From Diphasiastrum complanatum (lineage: Eukaryota > Streptophyta > Lycopodiopsida > Lycopodiales > Lycopodiaceae): a stretch of 64,000 bases of DNA. The translations under genes were made by a program, and so were the position numbers. The stretch is from assembly GCA_029204225.1 (NCBI GenBank), contig CM055109.1, forward strand, positions 47,038,184-47,102,183. Direction: 5' to 3'. Under the pieces are notes generated by a model that had not been told where the DNA came from, did not search any database, and was given only the letters and a program-made list of their open reading frames with translations. Within the stretch, counting starts at the first letter, position 1. Each line of letters begins with the position of its first letter. Below, piece after piece: positions 11,669-23,715 of this stretch.

Positions 11669-12739
11669 CTCCTCCTCAAAAAATAGCTTGCAAAGGTACT
11701 AGATCACTTGAGAAGTTTGTAAATCTTTTTGAGTGGATCCTTTGGTATGCATAAGAAGTGAAGACCAGCCAAGGGATCCATCATAGCGGCACCCTCACCA
11801 TATCCATGATAAGATCTCTTTGGCAGAGATCTCTTGCCAATATGCCACTATGATCATGGGCTTCCTCCATGCTTGATGATGATCTTTGATTTGAAAGTTC
11901 CACTTGCATGATGGATGCACCATAAATAGAGAACTCCGAGGCTTCCAACCCTCATAAGGATCATGGAGATCAAGATCATAAGATGTGAAACAATGATGAT
12001 TATCAAGAATATGCTTTCTAGCTTGACTAGTCCACGTACAATGAACTATATCCATGATGGATCTAATCTTGATATCAAAGACTATCTTGATCTTTTTTAG
12101 GCTAGTTACTCTCTCAAGAATGTAAGTGTCCACTTTGGATGCTTCACTTAATCTCAAGAGGAGTTTACAATTTGCCTCAAAACATGTGAAAACATGATTT
12201 TAAAAAAAGTGAGTACCAAGCTCAATCTTGTTCTTACTAGAACCAAGAGCATACTTTTGACTATACAATATCTTGCTTTCAAAAAGTATTGGAAATATAT
12301 CTAAGTCAATAATGACAAGAAACATGTCCATACCATAAGCATCATACAAAGCTAGTATAGCTTTTCTTGAACTTTGAGATCCAAAAAATTCAATGAAGCA
12401 AAATAGCATACAAAGGAAGAGAAGCATATATGAATGTGTTGTAGTAGATAAAACATGAGAGATGCCCCTCTTTGCCATGTAAGGTGAGGCATAAAGACTC
12501 GGCCATGCATCTTGAAGATCTTCTTGAAATCATATGAAGAAGAAACTCCTCCTCACACATTGGCCCCATCATAACTTGAATACCTTCAAAAAAGATAACT
12601 TGTGATGCTTTTTGAGAAGCCTTGATCTCGGCCACTTCCAAGATTAAATCTTCATGCAATGTGACATATCTATTCACAATCACTTTTGAAATAGAGAGTG
12701 TAAAGACACTAAAGGCCTCCTTGATGGATGAGTATCCAA
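11669..12739 (-). other. Non-coding 3' internal region of the deleted copia element
   Basis: Between the gag-protease ORF and the 3' LTR no RT or RNase H motif was found on either strand. Only the end of integrase (ISKVIVNRYVTLHEDLILE, minus strand) is visible near 12640-12700. Small ORFs on the minus strand (for example 11795-12157) show no recognisable domain. Confidence 0.7.
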
Positions 12740-14341
12740 TCATGATCCATGAGCTTGGATCATCCTTCCTTCTTGTTTCCAAGGGAATATGTGCAAAGCA
12801 AGCACTACCAAGTTCACTAAGGTGATCAACTTAGGCTTCATCTTGAATAAAACTTCATATGGTGCTATTCTTTCAAGAGCTCCAATACTCCTCAAAGCTT
12901 TGATCTTCAATGAGAATTTCTTCTCAACATATGCTTTGAATAATAAGGAATAATCATACACCATAATACTCGAAGAGAGAAGATATGTGCATCTTGTGTG
13001 ATCCTCCTCCTTTGAAATGTTGGACATATAAGAAACATCAAGAGAGTTTGCACTCTCACTTGGATCCAATTTGTAGATGCCTTCAAATCTTGATCCATAT
13101 GCAAGGATCTCACCATCCTTCTTGATCACACAATTGTCAATATTGAAATTGACATCAAAGCCACTATCAAGAAGTTGGCCAACACTTAAGATGTTCTTTG
13201 TAAGCTTTGGGACAAAAAGAACATTGTTGAGAAAGAGATCTTTGGAAGATGCAAGCTTCAAGGGAATAATCCCTACTCCTTCAATATTGCACTCATGCTT
13301 ACTTGCAATGTATATGCTCTTCTTGACTCCATCATAAGGCATAATAAATGAAAAAAAGTGCTTGGAGCCACACATATGTGAAGACGCTCCACTATCAATA
13401 TACCATGAGTCATCCTTGTTGAAGGTGGAAGAGCAAAAGCTTGATGCCATAAGAGAGCCTTCTCCATCACTTGCAATATAGTCTTCTTTCTCATTGGTGA
13501 TGTTGGCTTGATTGAGTTGATTCTTCTTCTTGAAGCAATTGGTGGCATAATCGCCTTCCTTGCCACAATAAAAGCACTTGATCTTCTTCTTCTTGAGATT
13601 TGAAGTAGAAGCATGAGAGGTATCATCCTCCTCCTCTCCATCTTGGTCTTTAGCTTTGTCATTAGAGAAGTGATGGTGTTGCTTCTTACTCCTCTCTTTG
13701 TGCTTGGCAAATAGAACTTTGCCATCATCATGATTGAGTGATAGCTTGTCCATCCTCAAGAGTTTGTACTCTTGTCTTGATTCTTCAGAAATAAGCACAC
13801 TTTGAAGGGCCTCCAAACTTGGTAGCTCCTCCTTAATGGCATAGGATTGGACAAGGTTGTCATATTCATCTCTCAAACCATTGAGAATGACTTGGACTAG
13901 CTCACTTTGATTGATTGAGTCACCAATACATGCAAGCTCCCTATGAATATCCTTGACTCTCAAAACATAATTAGATGCACTCTCATCACTCTTTTGACTA
14001 CTTTGGAAGATTTGATTTCTAAGAGTGAGGATCCTAGAGGTGTTCTTAGCCTCATAGATGGAATTGAGACAATCCCAAGCTTCCTTGGATGTAGAACAAT
14101 CACCAATCTCCCTCAATATCTCATTAGAGACATTCATCTTAATGTAGTGGAGAGCCATCCTAGCTCTCTTCTTGTATTTTTGTACTTCTTGAAGGACTTG
14201 AGGCTCCTCCTCAATCCCAAGTACAATGTCCATCACATCTTGGAGTATCAAGATGGACTCCATCCTCAACTTCCATATTGAATAATTGGAAGTAGACAAT
14301 CTCTCACTTGGTTGCAACAAGTATGAACTTATTGAAGTCAT
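12740..14341 (-). CDS. Copia Gag-protease polyprotein, truncated into integrase remnant
   Basis: This 533-residue ORF is open throughout. Residues 1-200 are a copia Gag (UBN2-type) domain with YSIWKLRMESIL, TSKEAWDCLNSIYEAKNTSR and ILNGLRDEYDNLV. A basic linker leads to a CCHC knuckle, CFYCGKEGDYATNC (about residues 256-269), whose His is replaced by Asp. The aspartic protease motif WYIDSGASSHMCG follows at about 313-325. After LFVPKLTKNILSVGQLLDSG and a short integrase trace (FKAYVEKKFSLKIKALRS), the ORF jumps to the integrase C-terminus (APYEVLFKMKP), so the integrase core has been deleted. A frame-shifted tail (GYSSIKEAFSVFTLS) lies at about 12660-12740. Gag particles might still form; integration and reverse transcription functions are absent. 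Confidence 0.9.
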   Translation of the reverse strand: MTSISSYLLQPSERLSTSNYSIWKLRMESILILQDVMDIVLGIEEEPQVLQEVQKYKKRARMALHYIKMNVSNEILREIGDCSTSKEAWDCLNSIYEAKNTSRILTLRNQIFQSSQKSDESASNYVLRVKDIHRELACIGDSINQSELVQVILNGLRDEYDNLVQSYAIKEELPSLEALQSVLISEESRQEYKLLRMDKLSLNHDDGKVLFAKHKERSKKQHHHFSNDKAKDQDGEEEDDTSHASTSNLKKKKIKCFYCGKEGDYATNCFKKKNQLNQANITNEKEDYIASDGEGSLMASSFCSSTFNKDDSWYIDSGASSHMCGSKHFFSFIMPYDGVKKSIYIASKHECNIEGVGIIPLKLASSKDLFLNNVLFVPKLTKNILSVGQLLDSGFDVNFNIDNCVIKKDGEILAYGSRFEGIYKLDPSESANSLDVSYMSNISKEEDHTRCTYLLSSSIMVYDYSLLFKAYVEKKFSLKIKALRSIGALERIAPYEVLFKMKPKLITLVNLVVLALHIFPWKQEGRMIQAHGS

Positions 14342-15063
14342 GTAAATTGGAGATAAATAAAAGTGATGAACAAAAAATGTTGCTTCTCTCTCACTATAGG
14401 ATCCAATAATGGTGTGCTACCATCTCCTATGCAAGATCTTGCAACAAACTGTGAGATGATTCTCACTAGCTATCTCAATCTCTCCAAAACTAGATCTTCA
14501 TCACATCAAATGATGGAGTATGGGCAAAGTTAGGATCAAACACTCTTAGCACGTGTGAAATACACTAAGAAACCAAATGTGACTCAAATACAATGATATT
14601 GCATGAAACAAAATGGCTAAGATCTCAAAACAGTGCCTAGATCACATATAGATGAGATTGGTAAGCATTCAACTGTGACTTGACCAAACCAAATGTGTCC
14701 ACCCAGGTCTAGGTGCCCGACCTAACCCTCTTCAAAATCTTATAGCTTTTGATTGGCTCAACCAAATGGAATGAAACTGATTGCATCAGAAACTAGACAA
14801 AAATAACTTCAAAACAAGCTATCAAGGAAGATAAATGGATCAAGCATGAGAGAGAACTTCCAAACTGAAATTGGATGTTCCTCAGATGTGTCTGAGCATC
14901 TGATTTTGTACAGTACCAGGTCAGACCCAATCAATGTCCTTTTAATCTCTTTTGATCCAAAAATGAACAAGATAGCTAGGAAAATGGACCTTGACAATTT
15001 CTAGCTCAAGATTGATGAATAGTTTTCACTTGAATGGATCAAAATGCATGGTAACCTTAGGTA

Positions 15064-15076
15064 GGCTTTGATACCT
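15064..15076 (-). other. Copia primer-binding site
   Basis: Reads AGGTATCAAAGCC on the minus strand immediately after the 5' LTR, close to the plant copia consensus TGGTATCAGAGC that pairs with initiator methionine tRNA. Confidence 0.85.
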
Positions 15077-15901
15077 TGTTGATTTCAGACATGTGGATTG
15101 TCCACAACATGTACTTGTGATCTCCTAAGGTGTGTAGATGCACCAAGATCAAGACTAGATTGAGATTCAAGACCAATCTTAGATCCTATGGCAAAAACAC
15201 ACTACTACATGCATTCAATCACTTCCAACTCTCACTCACACATGTGGGAAGTATTTAGAAAATATTCTAAGTAGAAAAAAGCTGCTCTCCTTGGGTAGAG
15301 AGAGAAAAACCATCATGAGCTCTCGGGTAGAGAGAGAAAGCTAGAAATTCAATGACACTCAAAATCCACACAATCACCAAATCAATTAGATCCAAATGAG
15401 GAGTACAATGATACTAGTAGATCCACGAGCTACCACTATGCTTAACTATGATTGGACCAGACTTTGCGACCTCTTAATCCTATTGGACCATTGATCCATG
15501 CACCTCTAAATTCTATTGGACCATTTTCAAACAAACCTCAAATTCTATTGGACCACTCATGGTTCCACCTCTAAATCTTATTGGACCTCTTAAACTTCAT
15601 CAAACAAAAGCATTACATTTGTCTACACTCTAATTGGCGCGAGTTTGGCCTCCTACTCTAGTTTGGCTCAATAGTGGCACTACAAGTGGAAATGGATAAT
15701 TTGCCATCTATGCCAAATTTGACCCTATCAACATCCTACACCTAAATGCTTGACTATGAAATTCTATGAGACCCCTATATCAAACATTTTTTATTTACTT
15801 TACAATTCTCCACACGTGGGAACATCCTCCACACATGTGAGATGCACTTACAAACTTCTATCATAAAAAATACCAAGCTAGATTTTTGCCAATTTCTCAC
15901 A
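15077..15901 (-). repeat. 5' LTR of the 10.8-15.9 kb copia element
   Basis: 825 bp, partner of 10844-11668, with the same terminal bases and the same array of CTATTGGACC motifs (about 15440-15590). It is followed by unrelated DNA at 15902. Confidence 0.95.
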
Positions 15902-16963
15902 TCTCGAACGATTCATGAACATTTCGCAAAACTGTTCTGATCACGAATAATTTCTGCTCGAGAAGAATTCGCGATCCAGTCAAGCTCTCCAACGAAACGA
16001 AATGAAACAAAACTAGATGAAAGAGAAGAATTCACGAAAAGTTCAGTCAGGCTCTGTAACGAAATAAAACAAAACTAGACAAAACAAAGCAAAGCGAAAT
16101 GAAATTTAAATGAGCTCTGAAATTCATTTATGCTTAAAGCCAAGTGATCGCGAAGCAAATAGAAGCAAAACACGAAGCGAAAACATTCGCGAATAAAATC
16201 AGTTTTTGTGGAATTTAGATATGATTGTTGATCACTACCGGCTATATCATTCCTACAATCCTCCAGAATGTAGACAAACACTACCGATCTACGTTATAGA
16301 TTATTATAGCATTCAACAAAATCAAACCAATGTGTGGAATTCAATAAACAAGTGAATCAGATACACGAATAGTAGCAGAAAAATATTCATTCAAGATCAT
16401 ACAATCATTCAGAATAATATGCGCATAACAACTACAATATTATCTACTAATCTTCTGATTTCAAGCACTGTGCGACAGATCCACACAGTGCATTGGCGTG
16501 AGAGAAATACAATTCTCTCATGAATAATGTTTCGGTTACTAGCAGACTTCTAGATCTGCTGATCCTCTTACAAAATTGTCTCGCCCACAGGTAGACATGT
16601 ATTCTGTATATTTTTGTCTTACAGTATTATGCATCAAGCAGAAAGTATATAATTCGCAAACTTTTTCGTATTGCGTTATGTAACTTCCAGATCAGAAAGA
16701 TTAACATCTACAAATAATCACGGATCACAAGAGTGGCAGATTAGCCACGTTCTAAAGTACTTCTGTTGATGTCATAATACCTGATCAAATACTTGTATCC
16801 CATGGTACTTGGTTTATCTTCTTGGTCTTTTGTGGAGCACGAATGATTTTGTGTCGTGTGTCGCAAAATTGTTTGCAAACATTTTTGTTTCGTGTGTCTT
16901 TTCTGTCAAAATGAGGATGGAAAGCTAGCAAGGGTTTGGCAATAGAAGCATTTTGTTTCTTCA
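15902..16963 (-). repeat. Copia family A LTR and leader, opposite orientation
   Basis: On the minus strand the sequence starts TGAAGAAACAAAATGC at 16963, proceeds through blocks shared with 9733-10412, reaches a PBS-like CGTAGATCGGTAGTG near 16300 and then the leader encoding YILEDCRNDIAGSDQQSYLN. It is therefore the inverted counterpart of 9733-10540. The two arms meet at the point where the 10.8-15.9 kb copia element has inserted. Divergence is considerable, so these are old relatives, not a recent palindrome. Confidence 0.7.
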
Positions 16964-17076
16964 CAATTTGTGAAAGTCAACGTACCTCAAAAACCCTAAG
17001 ACACGAAGCGAAACGAAACTCGAAGGTCGAATTCGCGAAAGTCAAACATGCCTCCAGGAACAAAAGGCATGACATG

Positions 17077-17486
17077 TGTTATGTCCATTACTAGTAAGTA
17101 GGATTCAGTATACTCCTAGACTTGGATACACGGTACTCCAGTAAATCAAGCTGTTAGTTATGCCACATCATACTGGATGTGACCCGAAGGTAACTAATAT
17201 CCTTGTGAGCCCCAGAACACACTAAATGGAGTTTAGACAAGGTATGAGACAGTGTATGCATGTGTAATCAATAACAATTCCATGAATAGTTGGTCCATGC
17301 ATAGGACTCTATTCTAGGTGAATCTATGTATAGGGAACTTAGGGCTATACATGGCTATGTGCCCAGGATGTTTATGGCTCTATAAGAAGAGGCCAAACTC
17401 GCCCTACTCCTCATTATGATCATGGATTCATTGCCAGGGTTTCACTCTACATTCATGTCTCTTGATCTTAGGGAGCTTCCCTTATA
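17077..17486 (+). repeat. 5' LTR of the LARD-like element (short form)
   Basis: Begins TGTTATGTCC, contains GGCTCTATAAGAAGAGGCC as a likely TATA region (about 17370), and ends GAGCTTCCCTTATA directly before the PBS. Compared with the 3' LTR it lacks the block between CCTCTTG and ATCTTAGGG. Confidence 0.9.
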
Positions 17487-18046
17487 GTGGTATCAGCAAG
17501 GCTTACAGAGATTGGAGAACATGGAGAAGGGCTAGCTTTTGTCGAAATTTTGGATTGGATCCATGAGAATTCTCCTCCAAGGTGGATAGCAAGGTTGCAA
17601 GTGGGTGTACTATCCTAGTTTCAATTTTCATGTTGCTAAGATCCATTACTCTTGGGTCTTTGTGGTTTTATGGAGAATTGTCCTTGAAGGCCAATTTGTG
17701 ATTTTGGAGCTTTTTTGGAGCTTTTTCATGTGTAGATCAAATCCTTGTTTCCAGCAAGTATACTTTCATTTTAGGGTTCATTAATGATGAATATAATTAT
17801 GCATGCCGGTTCTCTCAAATGATTTATGATTCTAGGCTATGTTTTGGTCAAAATTGCTTGGTTTTTCATGCTTTTTGGCACAAAATAGATAGTAAGAACC
17901 AAAATCCAACAAGATCAGATCAATTATATGGTTGTAATTCTGTAAATAGGTTTTCATGTGTTAGAGAAAGAGTTGTATGTCATGAATCTCCACTTTATGG
18001 TGATGAAAAAAAAACGGAAAATAGCCAAAAATCATCATTTTTGCTT

Positions 18047-18084
<38 letters not shown>

Positions 18085-21000
18085 CATAAAGTTGGATAGT
18101 AGGTGGCTGTAAAACACCATGCAGAGCTTGTAAAGAGGTGGATAAAAGTCTTTTGAAGCTTTCCCTGAAGTTAGAACCAAGAATTTCAGGAATTGGACTT
18201 GTAGGAAGTCAAAAAAGTTCAAAAACTAACCATTTTTGGTGACTTTGAGGGGATGGATCTTCTAAATCCATAAGGAGATCATTCTAGAATTAATTACAAC
18301 ATGATTAGCATTCTTTTTACCTTCCCAGCAAGCTATCAAACCCGTGAATTGATGGCCGGTGGCTTATGCACCATCTCCATCAAGTTTGAAGCTATTTTGA
18401 CTTCTACAAATCAAGAAATCTTCGTTCTCAGCCTATATTGCATCTTAGGATCAGTATGAATGCTTCATGGAGGTCTAATTGATTGTTTAAGACTGTTGGT
18501 AGCATCAATTTTGAGATTGGGGAGGTGTTTGCACGTTTTTTGATCATTTGGTCTACAAAAAGTGCGCTCTACTACAATTTTCTGGCAGCTCCGATCTCGC
18601 ACGTGTGAAGCCTAGGTGGCATGCTGATGTGGCAAGCATCTTTTTACTTGGTCTCCCTCTGTACTGAGCTTTACAGCACCCAATTTGATGTCCTATAGCC
18701 AAAGTTATGATCATCTGAAGTTTTGCAGTTTTGTGAGTAAAATTGGCAAAATTTGGAATTGTTCTGATTGCATGCCAGTTATTTCCCTAATTTGGAGTAC
18801 TGTGTTTGCATGGATTAGTTGCATGCTGATTTTCAGAGTGATTCTGACATGCATGAAGGATTTACAATCGATTTGAGTGGTCATAGGCATGTGCTCTGAC
18901 AGTTGGGTCACAAATCAGTGTTAATGGCTGACAAATTCCGTAAAACTGAAGTTTACATAAAAAATTCCGCAATGACGTTTATGACTGGTGTACTGTGCTT
19001 TCCTTGCCAGTTTGACATTGGGTTAGTAACATTAGGAATCGAACAGTGTTTCGATTTTTTTTTTTGACTTCGATTGCCTTTTGTACTAACAATATTTTCA
19101 TCAGAATTTTCGAATTATGTAAAATAAAGCAAATTTAGAGATTTCTAGAAAAAATCGAAATTGCGGTCATTTTTTCGTTATCTGTGGAATCAGTTTAGAT
19201 TAGTGAATTGATTAAAATAAGTTTATCAGTCAGAATTGATCACAGTGTTTTCACTATTTTCGAGTGATAGATAAGTTAAAATTGACAGAAGGAACCGCAA
19301 TGAATTGCCGACAGTTTTGATTGTGTTGTCATTTTTTAACTTTGGAGTTGGAAACTCCTAGATTGAAAGTTAAAATTTGATTTTTTTTCTTTTTTTTTTG
19401 TTGAATTTCCATTTGATAATTGGAAATCAGTTACTTGTCTGATAAGTTTTCTAATCGATGTTGATTGATAGAAATCAGTCAAGTGAACGTTTGTGCAAGA
19501 TACTCATTAAATTTGATTAAAATCGTCAAACAATATGAAATGACCAGATTGGATGAGTGGCAATAGTATTTTTTATCTAATCAGTAAATCTGACAGGATA
19601 CGGTTCAAGAATGACTGAAATCCTATTGGTGAGATTTTCGTTTATGTAATTTCATATTCTATATTTGGATAGGTTTTGTCAATATTAACGGAGTAATGCT
19701 AAACCAGTCAATAAAAAGAAAAACAGTCCAATTTTATTGGAAAATTTGTAATAATAGGAATGACATAACTGATTTCATTTTTAGTCAAATCCTATGGTGA
19801 ATTATATTCAGCCCAGGTATAGGACAGAAATGAAAGATATCAGACTGATTTATGTCATTCTTTCCAACATGAAGTCATTTTTCTAAAAGATTGTTATGTC
19901 ATATAAATTATTACTTGGATGAATAGACTTGGAATTCAGATAAATTCTAAGGTTAAATTGTTTCAATTTCTTAAACCTAGAATAACTCCGTTGCATAAAT
20001 GGATTTCGATGGAATAGTAGTTTCTATCACTCAGAGTGAAAATATTTGAAGGAAAAGTCCTGTGTGTAATAGGGTGAATCCTTTAATGGAAGTTCGTATT
20101 ACTGACTTTTCTAGGATTTAGATATTTTAATATATCATCTTTCCAGTTAACTTATATGGAAATTTATAATTTCTTTAAAAGGAGGGGTGAAGTGGTGGGA
20201 TAAAATTCTATTTGGGAATCTGTTGGTTGCATAGCTTTCAGAAGAGAACCAGCTAGGGTTTAGAAATGAGTTTGGATCTGAAAGGATTTTCGGATAGATT
20301 CAGAGTAAGGTACCTAATTGGAACTTTTCGAATAAGAGAAATTCTCTAGGGATTGTATGGACAATTTGGATCTAACACAGGTTTGATATTTGAATCATTA
20401 TCTATTTGGTAGTACCAGAAAAGGTCAAAAGTTACTAATTCCATCTTCATTGGAATAGAAGTAAGTTTGATCAGAATTTAAATCCGGGAGTTCTATGTTG
20501 GATCAACCTAATCTTAGTTTAAGTACTAGGATCAGAGAGGAGTTAATCAGTGGGAGAAATTATGTAATTAGAGGTAAGTGAGATTGGAAAACTGCTGAGA
20601 GTGAATTTTATTCGTCTCAGAGATTTCCTGGATATGTTATTTACTCATGAGAAATAGAAAATATTTTGTAGTTGAGTTACAAGATCTCAGTGAGATATGT
20701 GAGTAACATATGTGGGTTCTGGAGGAATCTGCCAGGTAAGAATGTGTTTATGTACTAGTGAGATTATTATCATATGTGCACGATTAATCTTGTATGAATC
20801 TATTGTGTAATCCTAGTTACGAAGGTTATCTGGTGCACTTAACCTAGTCGATGAACATGAACATATGATCAAGTATTGTTTTGACAGATACTTGTAGAGT
20901 TAACAAATCTTTGTATAGAAGATTTATGGATTAACTTATAAATGATTTGGATAAGGATCTAAATGGGGTGTTATACTAGTATAATTGAATTCTTCACCAA

Positions 21001-22502
21001 GACAATTAAGATTTCTGAATCATTGGCAATTAACTTGAGTAGTTGATTACTCCTGGATGAAGTTAATTGGTAAAACGATCAGTGTGATGTGGATTCACCG
21101 GGAACTGATGGTTTTTGAATTATATTGCTTGTAAGACGCATGATTAGTGAATCATTTCAGTTCATCAGTTAAAATTGTGTGCATTGGATATACATTATTC
21201 TTGGGATAGAGTATTCCTTAGTTAAGGAAGGGACTCAACTCATTAGTGATTGTATCCCAGAGAGCTCAATTGGATAATGAATCATAATGGATCCAAGAAT
21301 AATAACTGAATTGATATTCAACAGGACTTTGGGTATCTAGATGTGATTCTGGGGTAGTGGAGATGATTGTCATTTTTGATATGCGATCAGTCTTTAATTA
21401 CTAGTGGTTTATAGACCTTGAATCTTGCACTTCAGTTTAAGAATCCTGGTAGAAAGTATTCCTAAATCCAATATTTTCTTAATGGAAAGATTTTGGAATG
21501 ACTCTTACTTTTCCTGAGTTATGTTAGACATATACTCCAGTATCCTGTAAATGATTATGATTTGGATTTCAAGAAATTATGATTGACGAATCATATGAAT
21601 CTAAATATTTATGGTTGACAAATCATAAATAAATACTTAATTATTGTCAGAGGATTATAGGGAATTGTAATGATTCTTAAGTGTGATGATTAATTCTTGA
21701 TCTATTATATGGGTAAGAATTCGAATCAGTGTTTTTGAATCCCTCTACTCCAATGTTATATTTGAGGACCTATGGATCTCACAAACATTCTCACAAGATA
21801 AGTTATCTTATTTGTGGAGAATTAATTAGTCTAGTGGATGCTATTCTACTACAGTTTATGGTCTACAAATGCTTGAGTACAGTTCTTCATTTGAATTGGA
21901 TCTCCAGTTATTTTAGGAGACAGACAGATCTATTAAGATGAATGAATGTTAGTTTTTTTGCATTTGGTGCTGGAAATAGGAGCATTTAACTCAAAAGAGT
22001 ATCTGAGATACTCATGGTTGAGTTTTAATCATTCTATGTCTTAATGATTCTCCTAGAGATTCTAGCTAAATGAATTATCATATCTTAGAGTTTGGATTCT
22101 ATTGATGTTTGTACTTGGAAGCTTATGAATTATCTGTCAGAATTGTGGATAATTTCAGACTGTAATTATAATTATTTTATTATTTCCTTAACTTTAGTCT
22201 CCTAAGTTAGGTTATTTCACCCAGTGTTTCATGTAAGTGTTTTACATGAAGGTGATGTTACTAACTTGTGATGAATGTAACTCAATTGGAAAATTTATCA
22301 CTTAGTGTACTTTTTCAAACCTAAGTTGTACTCCAGAGCAAAGATTAACGATTTGAAATAGCTTTATCTCTGAGTACTTGTTTGATATGAAAGTCAGACT
22401 AAGGATATTGATTTTCTTGGTTAATATTGAAAGTTAAAGGAACTGTAATTCTTTCTTGTTTAGAGAGTTTCTAAGGATAGAAACAGTTTAAGGAGGGAAG
22501 AA
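17487..22502 (+). other. Non-coding internal domain of the LARD-like element
   Basis: 5 kb without any recognisable protein motif. A 37-nt T run lies at 18048-18084. The rest is AT-rich with frequent TGATTAG/AATCAGT-like words but no clear tandem repeat. The 97- and 75-codon frames near 18000 are produced by the poly-T/poly-A run and are not genes. Confidence 0.8.
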
Positions 22503-23023
22503 TGTTATGTCCATGACCAGTAAGTAGGATTTAGTATACTCCTAGTCTTGGATACACGGTACTCCAGTAAATCAAGCTGTTAGTTATGCCACGTCATACT
22601 GGATGTGACCCGAAAGTAATTAATATCCTTGTGAGGGCCAGAACACACTAAATGGAGTTTAGACAAGATACGAGACAGTGTATGCATGTGTAAAGTTATC
22701 AATAGCAATTCTATGAATAGTTGGTCCATGCATAGGACTCTATTCTAGGTGAATCTATGTATAGGGAACTTAGGGCTATGCATGGCTATGTGCCCAGGAT
22801 GCTTATGGCTCTATAAAAAGAGGCCAAACTCGCTCTACTCCTCATTATGATCATGCATTCATTGCCAAAGTTTCACACTACATTCATGCCTCTTGTTCCT
22901 TGGCTTGGGGGTGAAGCTTCTAGAGTTGATTGGTTGCTTCTACTTGGTTGGGTGGTTTCTCCATAGTGTGTTTTCCATTGTGTTATTGTCTTGTAAGCAA
23001 GATCTTAGGGAGCTTCCCTTATA
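22503..23023 (+). repeat. 3' LTR of the LARD-like element (long form)
   Basis: Starts TGTTATGTCC after the polypurine tract and ends GAGCTTCCCTTATA. It is highly similar to 17077-17486 but carries an extra segment (about 22890-23001) around GGTGGTTTCTCCATAGTG. Confidence 0.9.
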
Positions 23024-23715
23024 ACACGACACGAAACGAAAAGAAAGTGAAAGAAAATCTTTTGCGCTGCCAGCTGGCAGCTCAACTGGCATGGAGTCTG
23101 AAACTTCATGCTCAGCTGAAACAGTTAGCAATAACAAAGAGTAACTAACTAGTTGATTAGCGTTAACTACTCTTGTAATTCTCTGTTTAGCTATCTTGTA
23201 AACTCCACACAATGGAGATATAAACAATTTTTGGATCAACAGAACACACTGAGAAGAGTGCAAGAGTAGAGCAGAAAAAAAAAGAATAGAAAAAATAGCA
23301 AAACGAAATAGCTGTGCATGAAAGTCTACCAACGAGCAGAACACATCGAAAGAGCAGAGTGCCAGGCCGCCAATGAGCGGACATTGATCATCTCGCTCTA
23401 AAAATCAAACTGATAATACAGTTGCTCTCTCTTGTCCATCTCCTTGTTTTTCGTTGTCTTGATTGCTAGAATGATTTCTGTTCTGTGATCTGTAGTCACG
23501 TGTCTAGGATCCTGCAAGCTTCCGCATAAAAAAATTCAAAAGAATCAAATCCGTGCGCGATACAAAAACCCGTTCGCGACACACTATTCTCTATATCAAT
23601 TATGAAAGATACTTTAGAACCTTAGAAAGGAGATCTATACTTAGGATGGAGATCATTCTAAAGATGGATCAAAGTAGTATGGCTAAAACTATGCCTAAAC
23701 TAGTTGAAGAGGGAG
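23024..23715. other. Retroelement-derived flank, no gene
   Basis: It contains a TATA-like GGAGATATAAAC (about 23214) and CGAAAC-rich stretches resembling the family A LTR surroundings, then the 3' internal end of another copia element (CTTTAGAACC...GTTGAAGAGGGAG, the last bases being a polypurine tract). The small ORFs on both strands have no recognisable domain. Confidence 0.5.

Larger units (their letters stand above)
10844..15901 (-). mobile_element. Internally deleted Ty1/copia retrotransposon with two 825-bp LTRs
   Basis: On the minus strand the order is 5' LTR (15077-15901), PBS AGGTATCAAAGCC (15064-15076, the initiator-Met tRNA type), gag-protease ORF (14341-12740), non-coding remnant, polypurine tract GAGGAGGAG (11669-11677) and 3' LTR (10844-11668). 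Both LTRs are exactly 825 bp, start TG(T/C)TGATTTCA and end CTCACA on the plus strand, and differ at few positions, so insertion was fairly recent. The flanks TCTCA (10839-10843) and TCTCG (15902-15906) fit a 5-bp target duplication with one change. Most of integrase and all of RT/RNase H are missing, so any movement would need helper proteins. Confidence 0.93.
17077..23023 (+). mobile_element. LARD-like non-autonomous LTR retrotransposon
   Basis: Two LTRs (17077-17486 and 22503-23023) enclose 5.0 kb that starts with a PBS (TGGTATCAGC at 17488) and ends in a polypurine tract (AAGGAGGGAAG, 22490-22500). No ORF with retroviral motifs exists in the internal region on either strand; the longest frames are under 100 codons. 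Flanks ACATG (17072-17076) and ACACG (23024-23028) are compatible with a 5-bp target duplication with one mismatch. This is the structure of a large retrotransposon derivative, which is mobilised in trans. The 5' LTR is about 110 bp shorter than the 3' LTR. Confidence 0.85.

Noticed and set aside
12200-12478. Minus-strand ORF in the deleted copia element as an extra gene
   Set aside because: No domain, within decayed internal sequence.
17819-18222. ORFs on both strands around the poly-T run
   Set aside because: Produced by a 37-nt homopolymer (runs of Phe or Lys).
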